This document shows, piece after piece, positions 51,627 to 61,513 of a stretch of 64,000 nt of DNA (positions are counted from its first letter, which is position 1; each line of letters begins with the position of its first letter). The position numbers and the translations under genes are program-made. The stretch spans positions 434,001 to 498,000 of the forward strand of contig NZ_CP015961.1 of the NCBI RefSeq assembly GCF_001659785.1, written 5' to 3'. The DNA is from Dietzia timorensis (GTDB lineage Bacteria; Actinomycetota; Actinomycetes; Mycobacteriales; Mycobacteriaceae). Under the pieces are notes generated by a model, which was given only the letters and a program-made list of their open reading frames with translations, did no database searches and had not been told where the DNA came from.

Positions 51627-52847
51627 ATGTCAGCCATCCCGGAGGCGTACATCTTCGACGCCGTCCGTACGCCCCGAGGGCGCGGAAAGAAAACCGGATC
51701 GCTTCACGAGGTCAAGCCGATCGATCTCGTCGTGGGTCTCGTCGACTCGTTGCAGTCCCGGAACGAGCAGCTGGATGTGGGAGCCATCGACGACGTGGTC
51801 CTGGGCGTCGTAACGCCCCTCGGGGACCAGGGAATGGACATAGCGAAGACTGCGGCACTTGCCGCCGGCCTTCCGGAGACGGTCGCAGGCGTTCAGCTCA
51901 ATCGCTTCTGTGCTTCGGGTCTCGAATCCGTCAACCAGGCCGCTGCCAGGGTGCGATCGGGCTTCGAGAACCTCATCATCGCTGGCGGCGTCGAGTCGAT
52001 GTCTCGGTGCCCCATGGGCTCCGATGGGGGCGCATGGGCGATGGACCCGGCCACCGCCGACCGCACCAGCTTCGTGCCGCAGGGCATCGGGGCGGACCTC
52101 ATCGCGACGAGGCGCGGCTGGTCGCGAAGCGACGTCGACGCGTTCGCTGTGGAGTCGCACCGGCGCGCGGCCGCGGCGCAGTCTGATGGGCGCTTGTCCG
52201 GATCGATCGTCCCCGTAGAGGACATGTCGGGGATGGTGATCCTCGACCACGACGAGACGGTCCGAGCCGATGCTTCGACGGAGACGCTGGCGAAGCTCAA
52301 GCCGTCGTTCGCTGCCATCGGAGACATGGGCGGCTTCGACGCCGTGGCTTTGGAGAAGTACAGCGAGGTCGAGGCCATCGAACACGTGCACCACGCGGGT
52401 AATTCCTCGGGCATCGTCGACGGGTCCGCGCTCGTTCTCGTAGGCAGCGAGGAGACCGGAAAAACTCAAGGTCTGACGCCGAGAGCCCGCATCATCGCAA
52501 CGGCCGTGAGCGGCGCCGATCCGACGATAATGCTCACGGGCCCGACACCTGCGGTGCGGAAGGCGCTCCGCATCGCCGGTCTCCAGCCCTCGGACATCGA
52601 CCTGTGGGAAATCAATGAGGCTTTCGCGGCGGTCCCGATGAACGTTATGGAGGAGTTGGGAATCCCGCACGAGCGCGTCAACGTCAACGGCGGTGCGATA
52701 GCCATGGGGCATCCGCTCGGCGCGACCGGCGCCGCTCTCGTCGGCACATTGGTTGACGAGCTCGAGCGGCAGGACAAGAACTACGGAGTCGTCACACTGT
52801 GCGTCGGCGGCGGCATGGGCATCGCTTCGGTTATCGAGAGGGTCTAG
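51627..52847 (+). CDS. fadA: Acetyl-CoA acyltransferase (thiolase)
   Basis: 406 residues from ATG at 51627 with CGGAGGATCGCC upstream. Beta-ketothiolase of fatty-acid breakdown. Nucleophile Cys95 in [20 protein letters not shown], His in [18 protein letters not shown] and second Cys in TLCVGGGMG are all kept. [12 protein letters not shown] is the substrate-loop signature. First gene of a four-gene rightward operon. Confidence 0.93.
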   Translation: MSAIPEAYIFDAVRTPRGRGKKTGSLHEVKPIDLVVGLVDSLQSRNEQLDVGAIDDVVLGVVTPLGDQGMDIAKTAALAAGLPETVAGVQLNRFCASGLESVNQAAARVRSGFENLIIAGGVESMSRCPMGSDGGAWAMDPATADRTSFVPQGIGADLIATRRGWSRSDVDAFAVESHRRAAAAQSDGRLSGSIVPVEDMSGMVILDHDETVRADASTETLAKLKPSFAAIGDMGGFDAVALEKYSEVEAIEHVHHAGNSSGIVDGSALVLVGSEETGKTQGLTPRARIIATAVSGADPTIMLTGPTPAVRKALRIAGLQPSDIDLWEINEAFAAVPMNVMEELGIPHERVNVNGGAIAMGHPLGATGAALVGTLVDELERQDKNYGVVTLCVGGGMGIASVIERV

Positions 52848-52857
52848 GGAGCTTTTA

Positions 52858-55044
52858 ATGAGTGAGCAGGCTGTACGTTACGAGATCGATGCCGAGGGGA
52901 TTGCGACGATCTGGCTGGATGATCCGATATCGAGTGCGAACACGATGAACGCGGACTACATCGAGTCCATGGAAACGGTAATCTCCGACCTCGAAAACGA
53001 TTGCGGCAACGACAAGGCGAAGGGTGTAGTCATAGCCAGTGCGAAGAAGACCTTCTTCGCCGGTGGCGACCTGGAAGTGCTCCATACGCTGACACCCGAC
53101 CAGGCAGGCGAGGCCTTCTCCATGGTCGAAAAAGTCAAGAACCAGCTCAGACGACTCGAGACCTGCGGGGTTCCCGTCGTCGCGGCGATCAATGGGACCG
53201 CCCTCGGGGGCGGCCTGGAGATCGCGCTGGCGGCGCACCGACGCATCGCTGTCAACGATCGAAACCTCAAACTCGGGCTGCCCGAGGTGAGTCTCGGGCT
53301 CCTTCCTGGCGGCGGTGGAATAACACGGCTTGTCCGCATGTTCGGCATCCAAAGTGCCCTCATGGATTGGTTGCTCCAAGGGCAGCAACGCAACCCGGAG
53401 GCGGCCTTGAAAAAGTGGCTCGTCGATAAACTCGTCGATTCCCCGGACCAGCTCCTCCCGGCGGCGCACGCGTGGCTAAAGGGGAATGCCGAGGGGCCCG
53501 AGTCCCACCTTCAGCCATGGGACAGGGACGGGTACAAGATCCCGGGAGGAACACCCGCGAGCCCCGAGCTCGCCGCGATCCTCCCGTCCTTCCCAGCGAA
53601 CCTGCGTAAGCAGCTCAAAGGCGCCGATTTCCCCGCTCCGCGGGCGATTATGGCGGTCGCGGTCGAGGGTGCCCAGGTTGATTTCGACACTGCATCGCGC
53701 ATCGAGTCGCGCTACTTTGCGAAGCTCGTGGTGGGACACAACGCCAAGGACATGACCAAGGCCTTCTTCTTCGACCTCCAATCGATCGGATCGGACGACC
53801 TTCGCCCTGCGAGCGTCGACAAATTCAGCGCCAAGCGCGTCGGCGTTCTCGGCGCGGGAATGATGGGCGCTGGTATCGCGTACGCCTGTGCGACTCGGGG
53901 AGTCGACGTCATTCTCAAGGACGTGAGCGCGGAGAACGCCGAGCAGGGTAAAGCGTATACCCAGACGCTTCTCGAAAAGAAAGTCTCGAAAGGACGGATG
54001 ACGGAGGAAGCGCGCGACGAGATTCTCGCCCGGATCAACGCGACCGAAGATGCGTCTTCCCTCGCGGACTGCGACGTGATTATCGAGGCTGTCTTCGAGA
54101 ATGCCGAACTCAAGGGGAAGGTGTTCGCGGAGATCGAAGAGGTGGTCGGGGCGGACGCGTTGCTGTGTTCGAACACTTCGACCCTGCCCATCACCGACCT
54201 CGCGTCGCGTACGAAGCGCCCGGCCGATTTTATCGGTATGCACTTCTTCTCACCGGTCGACAAGATGAAGCTTGTGGAGCTCATCGTCGGTGAGGAGACC
54301 AGCCCCGCCACGCTGGCCCACGCCATTGACGTGGTGCAGCAGATCGGGAAGCTCCCGATCGTCGTCAACGACAGCCGCGGATTCTTTACCAGCCGCGTGT
54401 TCGGCACGTACGTTCTCGAAGGCGCCGCGATGGTCGAGGAGGGGCTCGATCCGGTGGTTGTAGACCGTGCCGGTACCAAGGCGGGCTTCCCCAGCGGCCC
54501 GCTCACCCTCCTCGATGAGGTCACGCTTTCTCTACCGCGGCACGTCGCGGAGGAGGCCCGGAAGGCTGCTGAGAGTGAAGGTACGGTAGCGCCCGAAACT
54601 CCGGGCTTGAGCGTGCTCGACAAAATGGTCGACGATTACGGTCGGGAGGGCCGCGCAGCTGGGAAGGGGTTCTACGAGTACCAGGATGGTGCGCGCACAC
54701 GCATGTGGCCTGAGCTGCGGACGATCTTTGCGCCGGAGGTCCCCGCACAAGTGTCGGCGGAGGATATCGCGGACCGCTTCCTCTTTGCCATGGCCATCGA
54801 TACCGCGCGCTGCTTCGAGAACAATGTGATCACTTCGTCGGCTGCGGCAAATATTGGGTCGATCTTCGGCATCGGTTTCCCACCGAACCGGGGCGGTGCC
54901 GCCCAGTTCGTCGAGAATTACCCGGGGGGCATGGGTGAGTTCGTCAAACGAGCAGACGTGCTGGCCGATACCTACGGCGAGCGATTCCGGCCCAGCGAAT
55001 GGCTCCGCGAACGCGCTGTGGCCGGGCAGGGGCTCGGTTCATGA
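52858..55044 (+). CDS. fadB: FadB-type enoyl-CoA hydratase/3-hydroxyacyl-CoA dehydrogenase
   Basis: 728 residues from ATG at 52858. N-terminal crotonase fold (residues 1-about 210) with GTALGGGLEIALAAHRRIAV and Glu in LGLPEVSLGLLPGGGGITRL; NAD-binding domain from about 320 (KRVGVLGAGMMGAGIAYACA); catalytic His in FIGMHFFSPVDKMKLVELIV; and C-terminal domain ending GIGFPPNRGGAAQFVE. It performs two consecutive beta-oxidation steps and works with the thiolase ten bases upstream. Confidence 0.93.
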   Translation: MSEQAVRYEIDAEGIATIWLDDPISSANTMNADYIESMETVISDLENDCGNDKAKGVVIASAKKTFFAGGDLEVLHTLTPDQAGEAFSMVEKVKNQLRRLETCGVPVVAAINGTALGGGLEIALAAHRRIAVNDRNLKLGLPEVSLGLLPGGGGITRLVRMFGIQSALMDWLLQGQQRNPEAALKKWLVDKLVDSPDQLLPAAHAWLKGNAEGPESHLQPWDRDGYKIPGGTPASPELAAILPSFPANLRKQLKGADFPAPRAIMAVAVEGAQVDFDTASRIESRYFAKLVVGHNAKDMTKAFFFDLQSIGSDDLRPASVDKFSAKRVGVLGAGMMGAGIAYACATRGVDVILKDVSAENAEQGKAYTQTLLEKKVSKGRMTEEARDEILARINATEDASSLADCDVIIEAVFENAELKGKVFAEIEEVVGADALLCSNTSTLPITDLASRTKRPADFIGMHFFSPVDKMKLVELIVGEETSPATLAHAIDVVQQIGKLPIVVNDSRGFFTSRVFGTYVLEGAAMVEEGLDPVVVDRAGTKAGFPSGPLTLLDEVTLSLPRHVAEEARKAAESEGTVAPETPGLSVLDKMVDDYGREGRAAGKGFYEYQDGARTRMWPELRTIFAPEVPAQVSAEDIADRFLFAMAIDTARCFENNVITSSAAANIGSIFGIGFPPNRGGAAQFVENYPGGMGEFVKRADVLADTYGERFRPSEWLRERAVAGQGLGS

Positions 55045-55886
55045 CGTCCCGACCCCTGGAGGGTATCGCCGTCGTCAGCCTGGCGACGAACCTCCCGGGC
55101 CCCGCCGCCACGGCCGGCCTGGTCCGGCTGGGCGCCAACGTGATAAAGGTCGAGCCGCCCGCAGGTGACGCGATGAGCATGGCGGCACCGGCGTACTACG
55201 GCGAACTCGCTGCCGGCCAGGAGATTGTGATCGCCGACCTGAAGACAACGGAGGGACAGGAGCAGCTGGCGTCCCGCCTCGACGACGCGGACGTGTTGAT
55301 CACCTCGTCGCGCCCATCGGCACTAACTGCCCTCGGAATGTCGTGGAGCGAGATACACGAGAGGCACCCGCAGTTGATCCAGGTCGCTATCGTGGGCTAT
55401 CCCGGCGCGGACGCGGAGGTTCCCGGACACGATCTCACTTATCAGGCTGCCAATGGCACGATCGACGGTCGGTCTCTACCGCGCATCCTTGTCGCTGATC
55501 TGGCTGGAGGGGAACGTGCGGCTGCCGCGGCGATGGCCGGTCTGATCGAACGCGGGCGGACCGGCGCGGGGAGTTACGTGGAGGTCGCGTTAAGCGACGT
55601 CGCCACGGACTTCAGCGCCCCGCACCGACATGGACTGACGAGTCCCGGCGGACTGTTGGGCGGCGGGATCGCCCAATACAACGTGTATCCGTCGGCAGAT
55701 GGGTTTGTCGCCCTAGCGGCTCTTGAAAGTCACTTCTGGGCTTACCTTTGTGAGGGCCTGGGCGTTCCCGCCGATTCGTCGACCGAAGATCTCGAACTCA
55801 TTTTTGCCGAGAACACATCGAGCCACTGGTCCGATTGGGCACGCGAGAGGGATATCCCTCTTGTTCCCTGTGGCTCCAACCTCTAG
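55041..55886 (+). CDS. Short CaiB/BaiF-type protein (CoA-transferase or racemase-like)
   Basis: 281 residues from ATG at 55041, overlapping the fadB stop as ATGA. N-terminal Rossmann part: GIAVVSLATNLPGPAATAGL, GANVIKVEPPAGDAMSMAAP, and DLKTTEGQEQL; the catalytic Asp position is in PGHDLTYQAANGTIDGR. Family members are usually 350-400 residues; here the second lobe is short, as in some alpha-methylacyl-CoA racemase-like proteins. Conversion of (2R)-methyl-branched acyl-CoA for beta-oxidation would suit the operon, but the shortened form makes activity uncertain. Confidence 0.75.
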   Translation: MTSRPLEGIAVVSLATNLPGPAATAGLVRLGANVIKVEPPAGDAMSMAAPAYYGELAAGQEIVIADLKTTEGQEQLASRLDDADVLITSSRPSALTALGMSWSEIHERHPQLIQVAIVGYPGADAEVPGHDLTYQAANGTIDGRSLPRILVADLAGGERAAAAAMAGLIERGRTGAGSYVEVALSDVATDFSAPHRHGLTSPGGLLGGGIAQYNVYPSADGFVALAALESHFWAYLCEGLGVPADSSTEDLELIFAENTSSHWSDWARERDIPLVPCGSNL

Positions 55887-55901
55887 CGAAAGGCCTATTC
55901 A

Positions 55902-57062
55902 ATGTTTGAGATGACTCCGTACGAATCGCCCTGGATGGACGGCGAACTCGGTTCGCTTCGGGACATGGCCCGTGAGTTCTTCAAGCGTGAGTCGGTTCCC
56001 AATCAAGAGCGCTGGGCCGAGCAGCATCAGGTGGATCGGGATTTCTGGCGGAAGGCGGGCGATTCGGGCCTACTGTGCATGTCCATCCCCGAAGAATACG
56101 GCGGCGGTGGCGGCACGTTTGCCCATGAGGCCGTGGTCCTCGAGGAGCAAGCTTCCGCCGGCGACGACGCTTTCGGAAATAGCGTCCACAGTGGAATCGT
56201 TGCTCACTACGTCTTGAAGTACGGCACGGAGGAGCAAAAGCACGCGTGGCTGCCCAAGCTCGCCTCCGGTGAGCTCGTCGGCGCAATCGCCATGACCGAA
56301 CCCGGCGCGGGCTCCGATCTGCAGGCGCTGAAGACGAAGGCTGAACTCGACGGGGATCACTACGCCGTTAATGGGGCGAAGACGTTCATCACGAACGGCA
56401 GCCACGCCAACTTCATCATCGTGGTCGTGCGCACCGGAGGCGAGGGCGGCGGAGGCCTCTCGCTCCTCGGCGTCGAGACCGACGACCTAAAGGGTTTCTC
56501 GCGGGGTCGGGTCCTCGACAAAATTGGCATGCCCGGGCAGGACACGCGTGAGCTCTTCTTCGACGACATGCGCGTGCCCGCCGAGAATATTCTCGGCGGC
56601 GAGGCCGGTGTGGGCGCCGGCTTCATCCAACTGATGGAACAGCTGCCTCAGGAGCGTCTCATCATCGCGGTCGCGGCGACCGCGGCAACGGAATTGGCGC
56701 TCGCCGAAACCATCGCGTACACCAAGGAGCGCCAGGCATTCGGCCGCGAGGTAATCAAATTCCAGAACACCCGCTTCGTGCTTGCGGAGTGCCTCATGGA
56801 GACGCGATCGACGCGCACTTTCGTCGATTGGTGTATACAACAGCACCTCGAGGGCCGACTCGACCCGGCGACGGCGTCGATGGCAAAAGCACATGCCACT
56901 GAGAAACAGTGCGAGGTCACCGACCGCTGCCTGCAATTGTTTGGGGGCTACGGATACATGCGCGAGTATCCGATCGCCCGGATGTATGCCGGGGCCCGAG
57001 TGCAGAAGATCTACGGCGGAACGAACGAAATCATGAAGGAACTGATCGCCAGATCTCTCTAA
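55902..57062 (+). CDS. Acyl-CoA dehydrogenase, long-chain/isovaleryl type
   Basis: 386 residues, ATG with CGAAAGGCC upstream. FAD enzyme for the first step of beta-oxidation: ELVGAIAMTEPGAGSDLQAL, KTFITNGSHANFIIVVVRTG, RQAFGREVIKFQNTRFVLAE, LQLFGGYGYMREYPIARMYA. The usual late Glu position reads IYGGTNEIMKELIARSL (Gly), while QLPQERLIIA provides a Glu in the position used by isovaleryl- and long-chain enzymes. It completes the operon with thiolase and FadB. Confidence 0.9.
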   Translation: MFEMTPYESPWMDGELGSLRDMAREFFKRESVPNQERWAEQHQVDRDFWRKAGDSGLLCMSIPEEYGGGGGTFAHEAVVLEEQASAGDDAFGNSVHSGIVAHYVLKYGTEEQKHAWLPKLASGELVGAIAMTEPGAGSDLQALKTKAELDGDHYAVNGAKTFITNGSHANFIIVVVRTGGEGGGGLSLLGVETDDLKGFSRGRVLDKIGMPGQDTRELFFDDMRVPAENILGGEAGVGAGFIQLMEQLPQERLIIAVAATAATELALAETIAYTKERQAFGREVIKFQNTRFVLAECLMETRSTRTFVDWCIQQHLEGRLDPATASMAKAHATEKQCEVTDRCLQLFGGYGYMREYPIARMYAGARVQKIYGGTNEIMKELIARSL

Positions 57063-57091
57063 GGTGGGGCCGTCTAGTTGATGTGACGCCA

Positions 57092-57112
57092 GGAGCCGGG
57101 AGCCGGGAGCCG
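57092..57112. repeat. Three tandem copies of GGAGCCG
   Basis: A 7-base unit is repeated three times between the acyl-CoA dehydrogenase and the convergent monooxygenase. No function is evident. Confidence 0.7.
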
Positions 57113-57169
57113 GGTGTGTACGTCCCCCATGCGGCGACTGCTTCGCTGCGAACGGCTGCGAATTGGCAG

Positions 57170-58177
57170 TTACCGGGTCCTTACCGAAACACCGATTCCT
57201 GCCGCGTCGGCTGCGATGTCGAGCGCCCCGAGCCGCTCTTCCGGGGTGCGCCCGTGGAAGGCGAGCATGATCTCGTCCGCGCCTGTCTGCAGTTGCAGCT
57301 GATCCAGAGCGCGGCGCACATCGTCCCGGTCGCCGACGGCGCGCACCCGCATCATCGAGGTGATCTGGCGACCCTGCGGTGAATCGAGGATCAGCTCGAG
57401 CTCGTCGTCGGTGAAATCGCGGGCCTCGGAGTTCGCGCGCTTGACGAACATCGACACGCGGTCCTTGAGTACCTGGTGTTCGATCTCGGCGGCCACCTCG
57501 CGGTCCTCGTGTGCGACGACGTTCGCGCCGACGATCGCATAGGGCTCGGCGAGCTGCTCGGAGGGCTGGAAGTTCTCCCGGTAGGCCGACAGCGCGTGCA
57601 GCATCTGGTCGGGCGCGAAATGCGAGGCGAACGCGTACGGCAGGCCGAGCTGCGCAGCCAGCGTCGCGCCGAACAGCGAGGAGCCCAGAATGTACAGCGG
57701 CGGCGGGGTCTGCGCGAGCGGTGCGGCCTTGACCCCGGGAATCGGTTCCCCGCCCGAAAGGAACGTCTGCAGCTCGACGACGTCGGAGGGGAAACGCTCG
57801 GAGGCCTGCGGATCGCGCCGCAGCGCGAGGAACGTCTTCTGGTCGGTTCCGGGCGCGCGCCCGAGCCCGACATCGATGCGGTCCGGGTGGAGCGCCGCCA
57901 ACGTGCCGAACTGTTCCGCGATCACCAAGGGGGAATGGTTGGGAAGCATGACGCCGCCGGAACCGAGCCGAATGGTCGACGTGTTCGCGGCGACATGGGC
58001 GATGAGCACCGACGTCGCCGAGGACGCGATGGCCGCCATGTTGTGGTGCTCGGCGTACCAGACCCGTTCGAGCCCCCTGGCCTCCGCGCGCTGGGCGAGC
58101 CGGACGATATCGGACAGGGCGGACTCGTAGCTCGTCTGCTTGTCTGCGGGGGCGAGGTCGAGGGCGGAAATGCGCAT
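57170..58177 (-). CDS. Luciferase-like (LLM) flavin monooxygenase
   Basis: 335 residues. TIM-barrel family of F420- or FMN-dependent enzymes. Typical segments: [83 protein letters not shown] (written in part), [10 protein letters not shown]. It belongs to the MsnO8-like group; the substrate cannot be told. It is convergent with the fatty-acid operon. Confidence 0.88.
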   Translation of the reverse strand: MRISALDLAPADKQTSYESALSDIVRLAQRAEARGLERVWYAEHHNMAAIASSATSVLIAHVAANTSTIRLGSGGVMLPNHSPLVIAEQFGTLAALHPDRIDVGLGRAPGTDQKTFLALRRDPQASERFPSDVVELQTFLSGGEPIPGVKAAPLAQTPPPLYILGSSLFGATLAAQLGLPYAFASHFAPDQMLHALSAYRENFQPSEQLAEPYAIVGANVVAHEDREVAAEIEHQVLKDRVSMFVKRANSEARDFTDDELELILDSPQGRQITSMMRVRAVGDRDDVRRALDQLQLQTGADEIMLAFHGRTPEERLGALDIAADAAGIGVSVRTR

Positions 58178-58369
58178 CGCTATCTACAACCAATCAACAA
58201 AGTGGCACCGGTTCGCGCCCCGCACGAAAGGGGAGGGGCGCAGCCGCTCGAACTCCTGTCGGGAGCGCGGCTTACGGCCGGTGCAACGTGAGCGCGGCAG
58301 GCGGTATTCCCTCGGGCGTGTTCGCTCGCCGGGGCTTCCCGGGCCCGGGCCCCCGAGCTCTGGCGCCCG

Positions 58370-59086
58370 CTAGGAGACGTTCTGCGGGGCGGGCTGGAGC
58401 CGTTCGGCGTACCCGTCGAATGCTTGGGCCGCGCGGAGGCCGGCGGCGACGTCAACCTCCGGCCATCCGTCCTCGGTGTGCAAGGCCGCTTCGAGTTGCT
58501 CGGCCGAGAGCGAGGTGCCCGCGGCGAGCAGCGCGTCGACGGCCTCCGCTGCCGGATCGTCGAGCAGTGTGTCCGCGGCGAGCTCCCCGATCTGTTCGGC
58601 GACCGAATCCCGCGTGACCGGGAAGAAGTCGGGGTCGAACCCGTCGGCGGTATCGTACGGCGCGCGCCACCACGCAGCCCCGTCCCAGCCGTAGAGGAAC
58701 CCGAGAACGTCGCGGCGGGCGCGCGCGTGGTCGATGCCGCGTCGCCACCACCCGGGCGCCGTGTCGATCAGGTCGGTGCCGCCGTCGAGGCTCGTGCCGC
58801 TCGCCTCGGTCTCGGACTCGTCGGCATGCCAGCCGGCGAGCAACGCGCGCCCGTCGCCCGGCAGGACGAGGGTTAGCCAGCTGCCGTTCTCGTCGGACCA
58901 CGTCGGATGTGAGGTCGCCGCGCTGCCGCCCGACTCGGACCCCTCCGAGCTCCCGGACACCGCCGAGTCCGCGCTCGGGGCGCCGAGGCCCACGGCGGCG
59001 CGCACCGCGACCACCACTGCCAGGTAGTCCAGGATCGTGCGTGGAGAATCTGCCAGCGATACGTGTTCCAACGTCATGGCGCTCAC
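58370..59086 (-). CDS. Actinobacterial protein of unknown function
   Basis: 238 residues, strongly acidic. A Ser/Gly/Glu-rich linker at about 40-60 is followed by a Trp-rich segment (APGWWRRGIDHARARRDVLG, FLYGWDGAAWWRAPYDTADG). No known domain. A Met four residues in (59077) is an alternative start. Confidence 0.65.
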   Translation of the reverse strand: MSAMTLEHVSLADSPRTILDYLAVVVAVRAAVGLGAPSADSAVSGSSEGSESGGSAATSHPTWSDENGSWLTLVLPGDGRALLAGWHADESETEASGTSLDGGTDLIDTAPGWWRRGIDHARARRDVLGFLYGWDGAAWWRAPYDTADGFDPDFFPVTRDSVAEQIGELAADTLLDDPAAEAVDALLAAGTSLSAEQLEAALHTEDGWPEVDVAAGLRAAQAFDGYAERLQPAPQNVS

Positions 59087-59181
59087 GTTAGGAAGCAGGG
59101 GTTACGTGGCTGGTTACGGGCGCGTGAACTTCCGGCGCCATGTGGGCAAAAAGTGGGATTTGTCTCGTTTGCCGACCTAAC

Positions 59182-59196
59182 TAACCGAAACGGTTA
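59182..59196. promoter_or_regulatory. Small dyad before the glycolipid-binding-domain gene
   Basis: TAACCG-AAA-CGGTTA, a perfect 6-base dyad 26 bases before the GTG of the next gene. Possible operator. Confidence 0.4.
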
Positions 59197-59222
59197 CCGC
59201 CTGCGCTGCGCTAGCACCTATC

Positions 59223-59843
59223 GTGGGCATCGTGACTTCCCCAGCTGACACCACCGGAGACGTAGACGACGCCGCTTCCGCCGGACCACAGGTCTTCACC
59301 TGGTTCTCGTCGGATGGGGCGCGCGTGGAGCAGGCGCGCATCGCGCCCACGGGTTCCGAGCTCCGCGTGCGCGGCCGCCTCGTCGAGGCCGGCACCCCCG
59401 AGCGCCCGGCGTTCACCCTCACCTACGACGTCGTGGTCGACGACGAAGGCCAGGCGCGCGAGATCGCCCTCGAATCCGAGCGTGCGGAGGATTCCCGCTC
59501 GCTCACCCTGCGGTATGACGGCGGAGATGCCTGGCTCGCAACGACCGGCGCAGGCGAGTCGGAGCGAATCGGTACGTCCGGCGTCACCGAGGTTCTCATC
59601 GCCGGCTCGATGGCCTTCTTCTCCCTGGCCGTTCGGGCGAACGGCCTGCACCGGGCCCCGGACGAGGTCTCGCGCACCGCGCTGTCCGTCGAAGCGTACG
59701 ACCTCGCCGTCTCCGACACCCCGATGTCCTTCCGCAGCGACGATTCGATGGTGCACGGGATCACCGGCGAGGCGGCGACCTCCGCCCACGTCGACGCCGA
59801 GGGCTTCGTCCTCGACGTGCCCGGTTCCATCGAGCGCCGCTAG
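59223..59843 (+). CDS. Putative glycolipid-binding-domain protein (PF06475-like)
   Basis: 206 residues from GTG at 59223; a second GTG at 59232 is possible. The pattern fits the DUF1089/glycolipid-binding family of beta-rich proteins: FTWFSSDGARVEQARIAPTG, FTLTYDVVVDDEGQAREIAL, SLTLRYDGGDAWLATTG, and a closing HVDAEGFVLDVPGSIERR. The family was named from a Pseudomonas protein; its function is not settled. Confidence 0.65.
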   Translation: MGIVTSPADTTGDVDDAASAGPQVFTWFSSDGARVEQARIAPTGSELRVRGRLVEAGTPERPAFTLTYDVVVDDEGQAREIALESERAEDSRSLTLRYDGGDAWLATTGAGESERIGTSGVTEVLIAGSMAFFSLAVRANGLHRAPDEVSRTALSVEAYDLAVSDTPMSFRSDDSMVHGITGEAATSAHVDAEGFVLDVPGSIERR

Positions 59844-59869
59844 TCGAAGCGCCGGGCGGTCCGGCACCG

Positions 59870-60919
59870 CTAGAACGCGACCGAGATCTCCTGCCCGCGG
59901 CGCCCCGCGGCCACTGCCGCATCGAGCCACCCCTGCGCGCCGATGGTGATATCCAGCGGCGCCCCGCCGGCCTCGCCCTGCCGGGCCTCGAAGGCCGCGC
60001 GGCCGGCCGATCCGCGGTCGACCAGGTCGCCGAGGGAGCCCGTCCGCCGCAGCTGTTCTAGAGAGGCGCCCAGTTCCTCGACGGCCTCGGCGAGTACCAC
60101 CTCGAGCGCCGCGGCGTTCGGTTCGCAGATCGCGCGCACGAGGTCCGGCGGAGTCCCCGCGACCCGCGTCCCATCGCGAAACGATCCGGCACCCAGCGCC
60201 AGTGCGGCGTCCCCGCCCTCCCGGCCGGCGACCGCAAGTGCCTCGGCGAGAACGTGCGGCAGGTGGGAGATCCTCGCGACGGCGCGATCGTGCTCGTCCG
60301 AAGGCAGCGCCACGAGGCGCGATCCGGTCGAAGAACCGAGCGCGGCGACGCGCCGCCAGGTGGACTCGGCGCCTCCGCCGTCAGAGGTGATGACCCAACG
60401 GGACCCCGCGAAAAGCTCGGGGTCCGTCGCGGACCAGCCGGTGGAATTCGTGCCGGCCATGGGGTGGGAACCGACGTAGCCCGCGTCCAGTCCGGCGGCG
60501 CGCACCGCGTCGCGCACCGGGCCCTTCACGCTGACGACGTCGGTGAGCTGCGCCCCTGGGTGGATCCGTGCGATCTCGGCGAGAACGGGCGCGACGGCGG
60601 GCATGGGCACTCCCACGACGACGAGCGCGTCCTCGTCGCGTGCGCGCTCCAGGGTCGCCGAGAGGTCCGCGCTCGCGTCGTGCCCGGCGGCGCGAGCGGC
60701 GTCGACGGTCGCAGGAGAGCGGTTCCAGCCGAACGCTCGCGGCGTGCCCGCGGCTGCTGCGGCGGAGCCGTTCGCGGCCGGGTGGGCATCGAGGCAGCGC
60801 AACAGCGAACCGCCGATCAGGCCAAGACCGAGGACGCACACCGGGCCCGCCGCCCGCCGCGCATCCGCGAGAGTTCGGCCGTGTTCGTGCTGGTCCGCAT
60901 CGCTTCGGAAAGTATCCAC
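59870..60919 (-). CDS. tyrA: Prephenate dehydrogenase
   Basis: 349 residues, GTG start. NAD(P)-binding VCVLGLGLIGGSLLRCLDA, then DALVVVGVPMPAVAPVLAEI, TDVVSVKGPVRDAV, GYVGSHPMAGTNSTGWSATD (the His of the active site) and SHLPHVLAEALA. It oxidises prephenate (or arogenate in corynebacteria) toward tyrosine. Divergent from the tadA-associated gene, the usual neighbourhood in Mycobacteriales. Confidence 0.92.
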   Translation of the reverse strand: MDTFRSDADQHEHGRTLADARRAAGPVCVLGLGLIGGSLLRCLDAHPAANGSAAAAAGTPRAFGWNRSPATVDAARAAGHDASADLSATLERARDEDALVVVGVPMPAVAPVLAEIARIHPGAQLTDVVSVKGPVRDAVRAAGLDAGYVGSHPMAGTNSTGWSATDPELFAGSRWVITSDGGGAESTWRRVAALGSSTGSRLVALPSDEHDRAVARISHLPHVLAEALAVAGREGGDAALALGAGSFRDGTRVAGTPPDLVRAICEPNAAALEVVLAEAVEELGASLEQLRRTGSLGDLVDRGSAGRAAFEARQGEAGGAPLDITIGAQGWLDAAVAAGRRGQEISVAF

Positions 60920-60955
60920 CTGACAAGGTTCTCACAGCCGACTACGGTTGCTGCC

Positions 60956-61480
60956 ATGAACAGTGCGCGCACCGGCGAGGACGATTCCAGCGATGACGAC
61001 CTGGGCGGCATCGGCGTGTGGGTGGTTCGCGACGAGTCCGGCTGGCAGCTCGGCCGGCTCGACGACGACGCGCTGGGAAGCCTCGACGCAGCGGCGAAGG
61101 GGATCCGGGAGCTGCGCTCCGGCGGAGCGGCTTTCGCGCTCCTCGACGTCGACGACGAATTCTTCGTGATCCTGCGGCCGGGCCCCGCCGGGCACCGGCT
61201 GCTGCTCTCCGATGCGACCGCGGCGATCGATTATGACCTCGCGGCAGATGTGCTCGACGAGCTCAACATCGAGGTCCCGGACCTCGATGATGACGAACTC
61301 GAGCAGACCGATCCGTGGGGCGAAGGCGATTGGGCGCTGCTCGAAGACCTCGGGCTGCCGTCGGGTGTACTCGAGATCATCGTGTCCGAGACGGATCTGT
61401 TCGCAGACGAGCACCTCGAGTCGATCGCCGAGCGGATGGGTTTCGCCGAGCGTTTCGAGCAGCTGCTCGACGAGCGCTGA
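60956..61480 (+). CDS. tRNA adenosine deaminase-associated protein
   Basis: 174 residues from ATG at 60956, acidic. It is the small protein always encoded before tadA in Actinobacteria; marks are VWVVRDESGWQLGRLDDDAL, GAAFALLDVDDEFFVILRPG and DWALLEDLGLPSGVLEIIVS. Function unknown; a role with TadA is inferred from conserved linkage. 33 bases separate the two genes. Confidence 0.88.
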   Translation: MNSARTGEDDSSDDDLGGIGVWVVRDESGWQLGRLDDDALGSLDAAAKGIRELRSGGAAFALLDVDDEFFVILRPGPAGHRLLLSDATAAIDYDLAADVLDELNIEVPDLDDDELEQTDPWGEGDWALLEDLGLPSGVLEIIVSETDLFADEHLESIAERMGFAERFEQLLDER

Positions 61481-61513
61481 GCGCGCCGCGAGCGCGGTGG
61501 TGAACGCCCCGTC

